From: Desulfovibrionaceae bacterium
Lineage (GTDB): Bacteria > Desulfobacterota > Desulfovibrionia > Desulfovibrionales > Desulfovibrionaceae
Direction of reading: 5' to 3'
NCBI GenBank assembly: GCA_019421865.1
Contig: JAHZEL010000004.1
Location: forward strand, 1-64,000
Length of the DNA stretch: 64,000 nucleotides
The position numbers and the translations under genes are program-made. Below the pieces are notes generated by a model that was given only the letters and a program-made list of their open reading frames with translations, was not told the origin of the DNA and did no database searches. How positions within the stretch are numbered: the stretch's first letter is position 1; each line of letters starts with the position of its first letter. Below are positions 44,317 to 54,165 of the stretch, piece after piece.

Positions 44317-44835
44317 ATGCCCGTCAGCAGAACAAGCATGCTTGCCAAGCTCAGCGACGCCTACGCCGTTTATTTCGACGTCATGCCCGTTGAGGAAGGC
44401 ACGCCGCATCTGGCCGCCGGATATGCCTTTCACTCCGCGGACGAGTGTTTCGTACTGTCGAAGAAAGTCAGGCTCTGGCGCGCTGAAATCAACGAGTTCG
44501 TGTATGTGTTCTCCGTTCCCGAACTGAGTGCGGACATCTTCGAGCTGTGCCGGGGGAAAGCTCTCGAGCTTGGCATGAGTCTCATCCGCCCTCACATCGA
44601 GCACCGGTCGTCCTTCATCACCGCCCTCTTTCTCTGCGACAGCGTGACGGAAGAAGCGGCGGAGGCCGTGCGCAAGGCACGGCATCACAAGGACTTTCTG
44701 TTCTCCCTCCACGGCTGGACCGACCTTCGCGTCGCAGCTCTGGACCTCTCCTCCGGGACCGTCACGGTCAATGCGGCGGGGCGGGATCTGGCGGACTTCA
44801 TACGCGGAAATCTGGCAAAGTGCCAACTCATCTGA
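44317..44835 (+). CDS. Conserved-looking hypothetical protein upstream of cstA
   Basis: A 172-residue soluble protein with no signal or membrane segment. I do not recognise the family. It has a mixed alpha/beta pattern (LWRAEINEFVYVFSVPEL, ALFLCDSVTEEAAEAVRKA, DLRVAALDLSSGTVTVNAAG). CAGGAGAGAGG is before the ATG. The cstA start is 10 bases after its stop, so it is in the same operon and may regulate or assist the transporter. Confidence 0.7.
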   Translation: MPVSRTSMLAKLSDAYAVYFDVMPVEEGTPHLAAGYAFHSADECFVLSKKVRLWRAEINEFVYVFSVPELSADIFELCRGKALELGMSLIRPHIEHRSSFITALFLCDSVTEEAAEAVRKARHHKDFLFSLHGWTDLRVAALDLSSGTVTVNAAGRDLADFIRGNLAKCQLI

Positions 44836-44845
44836 GGAGGATTGA

Positions 44846-46543
44846 ATGAGTTCCATTGTCATTCTCATCGGCGGATTCGCCTGTCTCATAGCAGGTTATG
44901 TCCTTTACGGTTCCTGGCTTTCCAAACAGTGGGGCGTGGATGAATCCAAGCCCACCCCCGCCATCACCATGCAGGACGGCGTGGACTACGTCCCCGCCAA
45001 AACCCCTGTGCTCTTCGGCCATCACTTCTCTTCCATTGCCGGTGCAGGCCCCATCAACGGGCCCATTCAGGCGGCCTTCTTCGGCTGGCTGCCCTGCCTG
45101 CTGTGGATCATCATCGGCGGCATTTTCTTCGGCGCCGTGCATGACTACGGCGCGCTGTTCGCCTCCATCCGCCACAAGGGCGAATCCATAGGCGAAGTCA
45201 TTTCCCAGAACATCGGTGTGCGCGCCAAGCGTCTGTTCATCGTGTTCGCCTACCTTGCTCTGCTGCTCGTCATCGCCGCCTTCGCCTCCATCGTGGCCGG
45301 CACCTTCAACGGCTTCGCTCCCGACGGCTCCCACATCGAGGCCAACGGATCCACCGCCACCATTTCCCTGCTGTTCATCCTCATGGCCGTGGTCTTCGGT
45401 TTCTGCGTCTACCGCAAGAACCTGCCCCTGTCCGTGTGCACCGTCATCGGCATCATCGTGCTCGTGATCTGCATCATCATCGGCCTCAACTGCCCCATCT
45501 ACCTTGCGGGCGACACCTGGATGTACATCATCGGCGTCTACATTCTCGTGGCCTCCGTCACTCCGGTCTGGATTCTGCTCCAGCCCCGCGACTATCTCAG
45601 CTCCTTCCTGCTGTACGCCATGATGATCGCCGCCGTGGTCGGCGTCTTTGCCGCCAACCCCACGCTCAGCCTGCCCGCCTTCGTCGGCTTTGAAGTAAAC
45701 GGCCAGTACCTCTTCCCGGTGCTCTTCGTCACCATCGCCTGCGGCGCCATTTCCGGTTTCCATTCCCTGATCTCCTCGGGCACCACCTCCAAGCAGCTCA
45801 ACAACGAAAAGAACGCCAAGATCATCGGCTACGGCGCCATGCTCGTGGAATGCGCTCTGGCCATCGTGTCCCTCATCACCATCGGCTACATCTACACTCA
45901 GGCCGGCGCCGACGCCTTCAAAATGCCTCCCACCGCCGTCTTCGCCCGCGGCATTTCCGAAATGCTCGCCGTGGTCGGCTTCTCCAGCCCCGAAGCCCAG
46001 AAGACCGCCTACGGTCTGCTCATCCTGTCCGTGTCCGCCTTCTGCCTGACCTCGCTCGATACCGGCACCAGACTGGCCCGCTACATGTTCACCGAATTCT
46101 GGCTGAACCCCGGTGAAACCCCTGAAAACGTCACCGGCTTCCGCAAGGTTCTCTGCAACAAGTACTTCTCCACCGCCTTCACCGTGATCGTGGGCATCGC
46201 CTTCGGCATGGGCGGATGGTCCAAGGTGTGGCCGCTCTTCGGCGCTTCCAACCAGCTGCTCGCCGGTCTGGCCCTGCTCGCCGTGGCCGCATGGCTCAAG
46301 AACGCCGCGCGCAATCACAAGATGTTCATCTTCCCCATGATCTTCATGATTCTCGTGACGCTCACCTCTCTGGCCCTTACCTTCAAGGACAAGGTCATCG
46401 CCATCGCTTCCGGTCAGGGCGACATGTTCGCCGCCTACCTGCAGGCCGGTCTGGCCGCCGTACTGTTCATTCTTGCCATCTTCCTCGTGCGTGAAGCTCT
46501 GCCCGTGCTCACCGGCAAGAAGACCGTGAAGATCAACGGCTGA
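44846..46543 (+). CDS. cstA: CstA-family carbon starvation/pyruvate or peptide transporter
   Basis: A 565-residue polytopic inner-membrane protein with about 15-16 segments. HHFSSIAGAGPINGP near residues 56-70 is the CstA signature, and the second half (RYMFTEFW) fits the CstA core. E. coli relatives carry pyruvate or peptides by proton symport. It is shorter than E. coli CstA (701 residues). Strong codon bias suggests high expression; pyruvate is a major growth substrate of Desulfovibrionaceae. Confidence 0.93.
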   Translation: MSSIVILIGGFACLIAGYVLYGSWLSKQWGVDESKPTPAITMQDGVDYVPAKTPVLFGHHFSSIAGAGPINGPIQAAFFGWLPCLLWIIIGGIFFGAVHDYGALFASIRHKGESIGEVISQNIGVRAKRLFIVFAYLALLLVIAAFASIVAGTFNGFAPDGSHIEANGSTATISLLFILMAVVFGFCVYRKNLPLSVCTVIGIIVLVICIIIGLNCPIYLAGDTWMYIIGVYILVASVTPVWILLQPRDYLSSFLLYAMMIAAVVGVFAANPTLSLPAFVGFEVNGQYLFPVLFVTIACGAISGFHSLISSGTTSKQLNNEKNAKIIGYGAMLVECALAIVSLITIGYIYTQAGADAFKMPPTAVFARGISEMLAVVGFSSPEAQKTAYGLLILSVSAFCLTSLDTGTRLARYMFTEFWLNPGETPENVTGFRKVLCNKYFSTAFTVIVGIAFGMGGWSKVWPLFGASNQLLAGLALLAVAAWLKNAARNHKMFIFPMIFMILVTLTSLALTFKDKVIAIASGQGDMFAAYLQAGLAAVLFILAIFLVREALPVLTGKKTVKING

Positions 46544-46562
46544 TTCTGACACATCGCATTCC

Positions 46563-46595
46563 AAAGGCGCGACCGAAAGGCCGCGCCTTTTCTTT
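46563..46595 (+). terminator. Terminator of the cstA operon
   Basis: AAAGGCGCG.CC, loop GAAA, GG.CGCGCCTTT followed by TCTTTTT. Confidence 0.9.
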
Positions 46596-46622
46596 TTCTG
46601 CGCTTCCCGCTACATTCCCTGC

Positions 46623-49115
46623 ATGAACATGCCTGTTGAATCTTCGTTTCCCGCTCTGCTCGACGCCATCTCCTCCCACAACCGTGCGCTCCTTGTTGCG
46701 CCTCCCGGGTCCGGAAAGACCACCCGCGTTCCTCTTCTGCTCATGGAGCACATGGAAGGCTCCATTCTCGTGCTGGAACCCCGCCGCATCGCTGCGCGTT
46801 CCGCAGCACGGTACATGGCCGCCTCGCTCGGCGAAGAAACGGGACGACGCGTCGGCTACCGCGTGCGGCTGGAAAGCCGCGTCAGCCGCGAAACCCGCGT
46901 GGAAATCATTACCGAAGGCATACTCACGCGACGCCTCATTGCCGATCCCTCCCTGTCCGGCGTCAGCTGTGTCATCTTCGACGAATTTCACGAACGCTCC
47001 CTGCAGGCCGATACCGCGCTTGCCCTCTGTCTGGAAGCGCAGGAAGCCCTCCGGCCGGATCTGAAGATTCTCGTCATGTCGGCCACACTGGAAACGGACG
47101 AGCTTTCCGGTGTTCTTGATCCCTGTCCCGTCGTACGGGCGGAAGGCAGAATGTGGCCCGTCACCGTCCGCCATGCCCCATGTCCCGCCGGAAGCGGCAG
47201 CTTTGCCACCTTTTCCGGCATGGAGGCCCTGCTTGCCCACACGGCCGGCATCGTGCGGCAGGTGCTTGCCGAAGAAACAGGCTCCGTTCTCGTCTTTCTG
47301 CCCGGTCAGGGAGAAATCCGACGTATTGCGGAAAAGCTTTCCACACTGCCGGAAGGCGTTTCTCTGCATCCCCTTTACGGCGACCTTTCCTCTGCCGAGC
47401 AGGATGCCGCCATCGCTCCGGCAGCTTCCGGCAAGCGCAAGGTGGTCCTTGCCACCTCCATTGCGGAAACGAGCCTCACCATCGAAGGGATCCGTGTCGT
47501 GGTGGACTGCGGACTTGCCCGAACGGCCCGCTTTTCTCCCGCCACAGGCATGAGCGCCCTTGTCACCTCGCGCGTCACGCAGGATGCCGCGGATCAGCGT
47601 GCCGGACGCGCCGGGCGCGTGGAACCCGGCCTCTGCGTTCGGCTCTGGCATGAAGGAGAAACGCTTCTCCCCTCGCGCCGCCCGGAAATTCTGGATGCCG
47701 ATCTTGCCCCCTTTCTGCTCGATACGCTGGCCTGGGGCTGCATGCCGGATGAGCTGCCGCTCATAACTAAAGCCCCCGAAGCCTCGCTTGCCCGCGCAAA
47801 GCAGACGCTGGAGAGGCTGGACGCTCTGCAGGAGAAAGACGGACGCCTGCGGCTTACCGCCCACGGTGAAGCGCTCTGCCGCCTGCCCATGCATCCCCGT
47901 CTCGCACACATGGTTCTTCAGGCGGGCGAGCATCTTCCTCTGGCCGCCTCGCTTGCCGCGCTTACGGAAGAGCGCAGTTCCGGCACCGGCTGCGACATTC
48001 GTCCCCGTCTTGCGGAGCTGAAGCGCTCGGCACGGCTGCGCCGCTCGGCAGAACAGATTTTTTCGCTGATGCTCCCCAAGGAAACGTTCTCCCCGAAAGA
48101 CGTGTTCAGCGATGAAGACAGCGCCGGAGCCATGCTCTCTCTGGCCTGGCCGGAACGCATGGCGCAGAAGCGCGAACGAGGCCGATTCCGTCTGGCGTCC
48201 GGGCGCGGCGCGGAACTACCGTTGGAAGACGCTCTGGCCGATGCCCCCTTTCTGGCCGTGGCGGCTCTGGACGGAGGAGCTCAGGGCACAGCCCGCATCC
48301 ATCTTGCCGCACCTCTCGACCAAAACACGCTGGAGAGTCTTCACAAAGACCGTATCCGCCGGGAAACCGTCGTGCAGTGGGATGAAAGAAGCGAGTCCGT
48401 TCTTGCCCGGAAACGAACGATTCTCGACAGCCTCGTTTTGAGCGACGAGCCGCTGCGGGGCAGCGCGCTGCCGGACGAGAGCGTACTGGAAGCCGTAGTA
48501 CAGGCCATAGCCCGTCTCGGCACAGGCTGTCTTCCGTGGACGGAAGAGCTGCGTCAGTGGCAGGCACGGGTACTTCTCATGCGCCGCATGGATGAAAACG
48601 GCGGCTGGCCCGATGTCGGTGATGAAGCGCTTCTTGACGCTCTCAGAGAAAGTCCTGCGGACAACTGGCTGAGTCCCATGCTGTCCGGCATCACAAGACG
48701 CGACCAGTTTTCCTCCATTCCTCTGGAAAAGGCGCTGCACGGGCTTCTTCCCCATACGCTGGCAAGGCGCCTCGCCCGGGAAGTGCCGGAAAGCATGCAG
48801 GTACCTTCCGGATCTTTTGTCCGCATCGACTATCTTCCCGAAGGCGGTCCCGTACTCGCCGTCAAGCTGCAGGAAATGTTCGGACAGAAGGACACCCCCG
48901 CCGTCTGCAACGGCAGATGCCCGCTGACCGTGCATCTGCTTTCTCCCGCAGGCCGCCCGCTTCAGGTCACACGAGATCTTGCCGGATTCTGGCGCGGCAC
49001 CTATGCCGCCGTACGATCGGAAATGCGGGGGCGCTATCCGAAGCATCCCTGGCCGGAAGATCCGCTGACCGCCCTGCCCACCCGAAAAACCAAGAAAGCG
49101 CTGGAAAGGGGGTAA
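46623..49115 (+). CDS. hrpB: ATP-dependent RNA helicase HrpB
   Basis: An 830-residue DExH helicase. APPGSGKTT (Walker A), FDEFHERS (DEFH, motif II), SATLE (motif III) and QRAGRAGR (motif VI) are all present in the N-terminal half; the long C-terminal HrpB-specific region ends in FWRGTYAAVRSEMRGRYPKHPWPEDP. HrpB is widespread with an unclear RNA role. The stop lies three bases before the next helicase gene. Confidence 0.95.
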   Translation: MNMPVESSFPALLDAISSHNRALLVAPPGSGKTTRVPLLLMEHMEGSILVLEPRRIAARSAARYMAASLGEETGRRVGYRVRLESRVSRETRVEIITEGILTRRLIADPSLSGVSCVIFDEFHERSLQADTALALCLEAQEALRPDLKILVMSATLETDELSGVLDPCPVVRAEGRMWPVTVRHAPCPAGSGSFATFSGMEALLAHTAGIVRQVLAEETGSVLVFLPGQGEIRRIAEKLSTLPEGVSLHPLYGDLSSAEQDAAIAPAASGKRKVVLATSIAETSLTIEGIRVVVDCGLARTARFSPATGMSALVTSRVTQDAADQRAGRAGRVEPGLCVRLWHEGETLLPSRRPEILDADLAPFLLDTLAWGCMPDELPLITKAPEASLARAKQTLERLDALQEKDGRLRLTAHGEALCRLPMHPRLAHMVLQAGEHLPLAASLAALTEERSSGTGCDIRPRLAELKRSARLRRSAEQIFSLMLPKETFSPKDVFSDEDSAGAMLSLAWPERMAQKRERGRFRLASGRGAELPLEDALADAPFLAVAALDGGAQGTARIHLAAPLDQNTLESLHKDRIRRETVVQWDERSESVLARKRTILDSLVLSDEPLRGSALPDESVLEAVVQAIARLGTGCLPWTEELRQWQARVLLMRRMDENGGWPDVGDEALLDALRESPADNWLSPMLSGITRRDQFSSIPLEKALHGLLPHTLARRLAREVPESMQVPSGSFVRIDYLPEGGPVLAVKLQEMFGQKDTPAVCNGRCPLTVHLLSPAGRPLQVTRDLAGFWRGTYAAVRSEMRGRYPKHPWPEDPLTALPTRKTKKALERG

Positions 49116-49118
49116 CGC

Positions 49119-52100
49119 ATGGAATTCAGGATCGGAGACATCGTCATCAATCCGTCCATGCCCCAGTGGGGCGAGGGAGAAGTGCTGGCCGTGACCGAAG
49201 GCAAGGTCATGGTGCAGTTCAAGAAGCACGGCGTGCGCAAGATGTCGGCATCTTTTCTGGCGATGGCCGATACCGGAGAATGCCCGGAACCTGCCGCCGC
49301 GCCCCGCCCCTCCGCCCGGAAGACCGGAACATCTGCAAAGGAACGGAAAAGTACCGGAACCTCTCGTTCGGCTGAACCTGAAACGGGGGATCTTGTCCGC
49401 CGTGCGCTTGCCATGATGAAGGAACAGGGCGAGGCCGATGACGTTCTTGAGCAGGCGGAACGATCCGTCTCGCTGAAAGAGGATGCCAGAAAGAAGGCCG
49501 CCGAGGATGCCCGCCGCCGGCGCTGTGAATCCGTGATCCGCTTCTGGCGGGATGCGGAAGTATTTCTTGTTCCCGAAGTGCCCCGTTCCTCGCGTCCTCC
49601 GGTCACGGCGGCACGCCGCTGGGAAACGGTTTCAGCCTCTTTGCCCATAAAATCTTCCGGACGCCCTCTCGAAGAAGCGGAAGATACGCTTTCCGGTCTG
49701 ACGCATCCGGATGCGCCCTGCCGCGAATTTCCGTGGATGCGGCCTCTGCCTTCAGGTTTTACGGCGGCATGGCACATCGTCTACCTCGGCGTGCTGCCCC
49801 GCCAGAGGCTGTCCGACATCATTCTTGAAAAAACAGGAAGCGGCTCCGAAAAACCGGAGGAACCGGGAACGGGAGAAGGATGTCTGGCAGCCGTGGTGCT
49901 GGACATGGCAGGCATGCCCGTACCCGACAGCTACGTTCCGGCCTCCTTCGTGCCGGGACTGGCCCGCTGTCTTGCCGGAAAAAGTCTGGACAGGCTCACG
50001 CTCGACATGCTGAACATGCAGTCCGACTTCGACCGGCGGCGGAGCGTGCGCTCCGAGCCCTTCCGCGCGCCGTGGATCGAAGAGGAAATCCAGCGGCTTT
50101 TCGACATGATGCAGGTGAAGGGAGAAGACTTCCGCATTGTGGTGCGTTCCGTGTACTTCCGCCCCGATCCGAAAGGGCGACGCATCGACGACGTGCAGAA
50201 CGATCTGCTCAATTCCTTCTATCTTTCCGATCTCGATTATCTGCTTTCCGTGGCAAAGTCGGGCTTTCGAGGCGTATTCGCCCGCTACATGGAGGGAGAA
50301 GAATCCGTATCCGGCCGCTGCGACGTGCTGGATACCGGAGAAGAAAGCCGGGCCTGCCGGGAACAGTCCCTTTCCCTCGACCGCATGCCGCAGGGGCGCT
50401 GGCCCTTTTCCTCGAAGCAGCATCTTCTTCCGGCGCAGCTTGCCGCCGTCACGGAGATTCTGCACGGCGAGCTGACGGCCGTAAACGGCCCTCCCGGCAC
50501 AGGCAAGACACGGCTTTTGTGCGACATTGCGGCTGAGCTTGTGGTCCGCAGGGCCGAAAGACTGGCAAAACTTCGGCAGCCCTTTGAAATCTTCACGTCT
50601 TCTTCCGGCGACTTTCATCCGCTCAGGCGCGACATCATGAAGGGAACCTGCATGGTGGTGACGGGCAGCAACAACGCCGCCGTGGAAAACGTCACCCGGC
50701 ACCTGCCCGACGTTTCCGCCGTCAGCGACGAATTTCCCGGCGCAGACTATTTCTCCGAAGTGGCCTCGGCCGTCAGCGCAGCCCTCACCCCCGCCGACAG
50801 CCCGGTTCCGCCCGGGCGATCCTGGGGACTCGTCTCCGCCGTGCTCGGCTCGGCCTGGAACTGCGAACAGTTCGCCAGATCCTTCTTCTGGGGCTTCCGA
50901 GATCAGGAGCGGCAGATCTCCCTGCCCGGCATGAAGCAGGTTCTGGACGGGTTCCGCAGCTACGAATCCCGGGCCGAGGCTCTTGAAGCATGGCGCAGGG
51001 CCGTCAAGGACTTTCTGGCTGCCGCCGAAAGCGTCCGCCGCCGAAAAAACGAGCTGAAGCGCATGGCCGAAGCCGCCGAGGCCGCACCTGTTCCACCGAA
51101 GGAACAGGAGACTCTGCTCAGCCGCTTCATGGAGCTTATGAGCGAAAGCCGCGCGCTGAAGGCCGCCGCCCGTGAAGAAGACAGCGCAGCGCTGGAACTT
51201 GCCGAACGCCTGGAAGCTCTGGAAGAGCTGGCCAGACAGGCGCAGAAGGAAACGCAAAAACGCAGGGATGGCGGCGAGACGCTGCGCGTTCCCTGCCGCC
51301 GCTTCTGGCAGGACAGGGAATGGCAGCTCAAAAGCGTATGGAACGATGAAGAACTCGAACGCCTTCGTTCCCGACTCTTTCTGCAGGCGCTCAAGCTGCA
51401 TGAGTGGACCATCAAGGCCTGCGCCAGAGAATGGAGCGCCAATATTGCCGCGATCACGAGGCATCTGCGGGGCGTGCCAGTCGAAGAGGCGGATACCGCC
51501 GACATCTGGAACTCGCTGTTTTTCATGGTGCCCGTCGTCTCTTCAACGCTGGCATCCTTCAGCCGTCTTTTTTCCGGCATGGGACAGGGTTCTCTGGACT
51601 GGGTGCTGCTCGACGAAGCCGGTCAGGCCTCGCCGCAGAGTGCGGCGGGAGCGCTCTGGCGCGCCTCGAAGGCCGCCGTCATCGGCGATCCTCAGCAGAT
51701 CGAACCTGTGGTGCCGCAGCCCGCGGCGCTGCTGGATACGCTGCGCCGTCGCGTGGAACAGGGAAAAGAGTCGCTTGAACCGTGGTCGCCCGGTTCCCAG
51801 TCCGCCCAGACGCTGGCCGACAGGAGCGCCCGTCTCGGCACATGGATGGACTGCGCCGGCCGCCGCGTATGGACCGGTTATCCGCTCCGCGCGCACCATC
51901 GCTGCTCGGATCCCATGTTCAGCGTGGCCAACCGCATTGCCTACGATAATCAGATGGTGCAGGCGAAAAGACAGGACGTTCGTGCGTGCTCCCCGCTCGG
52001 CCCGAGCGCATGGCTCCATGTCGAAGGGCACATGGCCGACACGCAGCTTGTGGAAGAGGAACTGGCACGGCTGCGCAATGCGCTTCTGCGCTTTCAGAGG

Positions 52101-52481
52101 CAATGGCCGACCGTCCAGGAAAAGGATGGCGTGCGGGATGCAACCGTCTTCGTCATCTCTCCCTTCCGCAAGGTCGCCTGGCACTGCCGCGCCCTTCTGC
52201 GCGCCATGCGCTTTCCCGAAGAGAGCGTCCGCTGCGGCACCATTCACACCTTTCAGGGCAAGGAAGCGGACATCGTGTTTCTGGTGCTCGGCTCCGCGCC
52301 GGGACAGGCCGGCCGGGGCAGCAGGCAATGGGCCTCGCGCACGCCGAACATCCTTAACGTGGCGCTCACCCGCGCCCGTTCGCTCATCTATGTGATAGGA
52401 AACCGTCGCGACTGGTGCAGGCATCCCTTTTTCGATGTGCTTGCGGAGGACCTTCCCGTACGAGAGGAGGAAGACATCTAG
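49119..52481 (+). CDS. Large SF1 (Upf1/Dna2-like) helicase with N-terminal DUF3553-like domain
   Basis: An 1120-residue superfamily 1 ATPase. Residues 1-45 resemble DUF3553, a small KOW-like nucleic-acid-binding domain (IGDIVINPSMPQWGEGEV). Walker A is NGPPGTGKTR near 456-465, motif II is LLDEAGQASPQSA at 830-842 with GDPQQIEP, and motifs V and VI include TFQGKEADIV and LTRARS. A charged, coiled-coil-prone insert (about 620-720) lies between motifs I and II. Start is 3 bases after hrpB, so the two are co-expressed. Substrate and role are not known; no nuclease domain is visible. Confidence 0.85.
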   Translation: MEFRIGDIVINPSMPQWGEGEVLAVTEGKVMVQFKKHGVRKMSASFLAMADTGECPEPAAAPRPSARKTGTSAKERKSTGTSRSAEPETGDLVRRALAMMKEQGEADDVLEQAERSVSLKEDARKKAAEDARRRRCESVIRFWRDAEVFLVPEVPRSSRPPVTAARRWETVSASLPIKSSGRPLEEAEDTLSGLTHPDAPCREFPWMRPLPSGFTAAWHIVYLGVLPRQRLSDIILEKTGSGSEKPEEPGTGEGCLAAVVLDMAGMPVPDSYVPASFVPGLARCLAGKSLDRLTLDMLNMQSDFDRRRSVRSEPFRAPWIEEEIQRLFDMMQVKGEDFRIVVRSVYFRPDPKGRRIDDVQNDLLNSFYLSDLDYLLSVAKSGFRGVFARYMEGEESVSGRCDVLDTGEESRACREQSLSLDRMPQGRWPFSSKQHLLPAQLAAVTEILHGELTAVNGPPGTGKTRLLCDIAAELVVRRAERLAKLRQPFEIFTSSSGDFHPLRRDIMKGTCMVVTGSNNAAVENVTRHLPDVSAVSDEFPGADYFSEVASAVSAALTPADSPVPPGRSWGLVSAVLGSAWNCEQFARSFFWGFRDQERQISLPGMKQVLDGFRSYESRAEALEAWRRAVKDFLAAAESVRRRKNELKRMAEAAEAAPVPPKEQETLLSRFMELMSESRALKAAAREEDSAALELAERLEALEELARQAQKETQKRRDGGETLRVPCRRFWQDREWQLKSVWNDEELERLRSRLFLQALKLHEWTIKACAREWSANIAAITRHLRGVPVEEADTADIWNSLFFMVPVVSSTLASFSRLFSGMGQGSLDWVLLDEAGQASPQSAAGALWRASKAAVIGDPQQIEPVVPQPAALLDTLRRRVEQGKESLEPWSPGSQSAQTLADRSARLGTWMDCAGRRVWTGYPLRAHHRCSDPMFSVANRIAYDNQMVQAKRQDVRACSPLGPSAWLHVEGHMADTQLVEEELARLRNALLRFQRQWPTVQEKDGVRDATVFVISPFRKVAWHCRALLRAMRFPEESVRCGTIHTFQGKEADIVFLVLGSAPGQAGRGSRQWASRTPNILNVALTRARSLIYVIGNRRDWCRHPFFDVLAEDLPVREEEDI

Positions 52482-52491
52482 GGGAGGCGAG

Positions 52492-52869
52492 CTAGCCGTC
52501 GACGCTCCCCTGCGTATCGGCACTGCAGGGGAAAACCATCACCCGCTTTCCCGCAAGCCGGGCCCGGGTTATGGAATCGCGCGTTCCCCGGGACAGTCCG
52601 TCCCAGAAGGCCACAAGAACGTCGGCCCTCTCCACGATTTCGGCATTCCGTACGGGACCGGCCTTCCGTCCGTGCTTTTTCCAGTCTGCCGGAATGACCT
52701 CAAGAGGCAGGCCGTAGCGCCCGGCAAAACGCGCGGCCAGCGCATCGGCGCCGCGAGCTCCCCCGGAAATCACGGTTTCGATCTCCTCCACACGAAAATT
52801 CCGGAGCAGACTCCGCTCCAGAAGGGCATAGTCCGCAAAATCACGGGATCCTATCACGGCCAGTTTCAT
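52492..52869 (-). CDS. DUF2493 (SLOG superfamily) protein
   Basis: A 125-residue Rossmann-like protein of the YpsA/DUF2493 group, related to lysine decarboxylase-like nucleotide-binding domains. It has IGSRDF near the start, SGGARGAD in the middle (phosphate loop) and the NAEIVERADVLVAFWDG segment. SLOG proteins bind or hydrolyse nucleotide ligands. It converges on the large helicase gene with an 11-base gap. Function unknown. Confidence 0.83.
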   Translation of the reverse strand: MKLAVIGSRDFADYALLERSLLRNFRVEEIETVISGGARGADALAARFAGRYGLPLEVIPADWKKHGRKAGPVRNAEIVERADVLVAFWDGLSRGTRDSITRARLAGKRVMVFPCSADTQGSVDG

Positions 52870-53044
52870 ACGGCATCCTTCAACGGCGGCACCGGAAGCT
52901 GAAAAGAAATTCTTCTCCGAAAAACACAGGTTCGATTCAGCATACGCACGGCGCTCTGCGGCGGCAAGCGCTTGATTTCACCGCGCCGCCGGGCAATAAT
53001 AAGCAGGTATTTCCCTGTGGAAAACCCGAACCGAGAGACCTTCC

Positions 53045-54058
53045 ATGTCAGACAGTCTACGTCTTGATCCCGACCTTGCCGCCAGGGCGGAAGCCCTGTT
53101 CCGTGAACTGGGGCTGGATCTTTCCACCGCCGTTCATCTCTTTCTGCTTCAGTCCCTGCGGGAGCAGGGGCTGCCCTTCACGCTCAGGCTTACCTCTTCT
53201 GCCGAAGAGAGGCGCTCTTCCCGCAACGCCGGAGAAAACGAAGAAGCTCCTGCCGGAATGAGCGATGAAATGCTGCGCCCCTCCCCGGCAGATCAGACGG
53301 AACCCATCCCTGCTTCTGGAGAAGATGCACAACACTCTCAACGTGCTCATGACGAGGAACCGGAAAAAGACGACGCCGTCCGCCTTTCCCCTGCATCCGA
53401 AATCCTTCCTGACGAACAGGATGATGACGTCGACGACGATTCCGACTCCGAAGAGCATGACGGGGAATTCTTCCACGAGCCTTCCCGCCCTGCAGCTGCC
53501 GAGGAAAACGCCTTCCGGGAAACGGGCGACGAGCTCAGGCAGGCCTTTTTGAACGCACGCCTCATCGGCGCTCCGCTCAGACGTGTCCGCTCTCTGAACC
53601 GCCTTTACGGCATAGGCGAACCCAATCCCCACGTTCAGGGCTGGCGCGAGGTCTATGTTTCCGGCGACGAGCCCTTTGCCCTCGATTTCGGTATGATCCG
53701 CGTGGAGCTGGGCTTTCACGGGGGAGGAAGCCTGCGCATGATGGACGGAAGACTGCCCGACTCGGTACTGGAAGCCGACGCGGTCTATCCCCGGGATCTC
53801 AGCGCCATCTTCTCTTCCATCATTGGTCAGCCTCTCTCGGACGTCACCACCTCCGGGCTGCGTCACGACGGGCGCGAGCAGGAACAGCTCTCCCTGCGCT
53901 TTGCCAACGGCTGCACGCTGAACTTCACCCCCGGCGGCGACTGGGGAGCGCTGTGGCTGACCGACGCCCACGGCTCGATCATGTTCGCCCCCGAAACGGT
54001 ATGGTTGCGCGTGCTCGGCGACAAGACATGGAGCGGGCTGCGCCGCATGGGCGCCTGA
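53045..54058 (+). CDS. RelB/DinJ-like N-terminal domain fused to an uncharacterised C-terminal domain
   Basis: A 337-residue protein. Residues 1-45 match the ribbon-helix-helix of RelB/DinJ antitoxins (LRLDPDLAARAEALFRELGLDL, split here by family consensus). Residues 50-155 are an acidic disordered linker with a long Asp/Glu/Ser run. Residues 165-337 are a compact domain with no family I recognise, containing YGIGEPNPHVQGW, several strands with small polar turns and a C-terminal TWSGLRRMGA. No toxin gene is adjacent. The ribbon-helix-helix could bind DNA or only dimerise. A terminator follows at 54071. Confidence 0.65.
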   Translation: MSDSLRLDPDLAARAEALFRELGLDLSTAVHLFLLQSLREQGLPFTLRLTSSAEERRSSRNAGENEEAPAGMSDEMLRPSPADQTEPIPASGEDAQHSQRAHDEEPEKDDAVRLSPASEILPDEQDDDVDDDSDSEEHDGEFFHEPSRPAAAEENAFRETGDELRQAFLNARLIGAPLRRVRSLNRLYGIGEPNPHVQGWREVYVSGDEPFALDFGMIRVELGFHGGGSLRMMDGRLPDSVLEADAVYPRDLSAIFSSIIGQPLSDVTTSGLRHDGREQEQLSLRFANGCTLNFTPGGDWGALWLTDAHGSIMFAPETVWLRVLGDKTWSGLRRMGA

Positions 54059-54070
54059 ATTTCTCAAAGG

Positions 54071-54096
54071 AGCGGCCCCAATTGCGGCCGCTTTTC
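54071..54096 (+). terminator. Terminator of the RelB-fusion gene
   Basis: AGCGGCC, loop CCAATTGC, GGCCGCT followed by TTTTCT. Confidence 0.82.
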
Positions 54097-54105
54097 TCCA
54101 TTTCA

Positions 54106-54134
54106 TTGACCGGCGCGGATTAAACGCGTATCTC
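54106..54134 (+). promoter_or_regulatory. Candidate promoter of the fur-yjbQ pair
   Basis: TTGACC (54106-54111) and TATCTC (54129-54134) are 17 bases apart, about 25-30 bases before the fur start codon. Confidence 0.55.
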
Positions 54135-54165
54135 ACTGAGACTTACCAGCCGCAAAGGATTCGCC

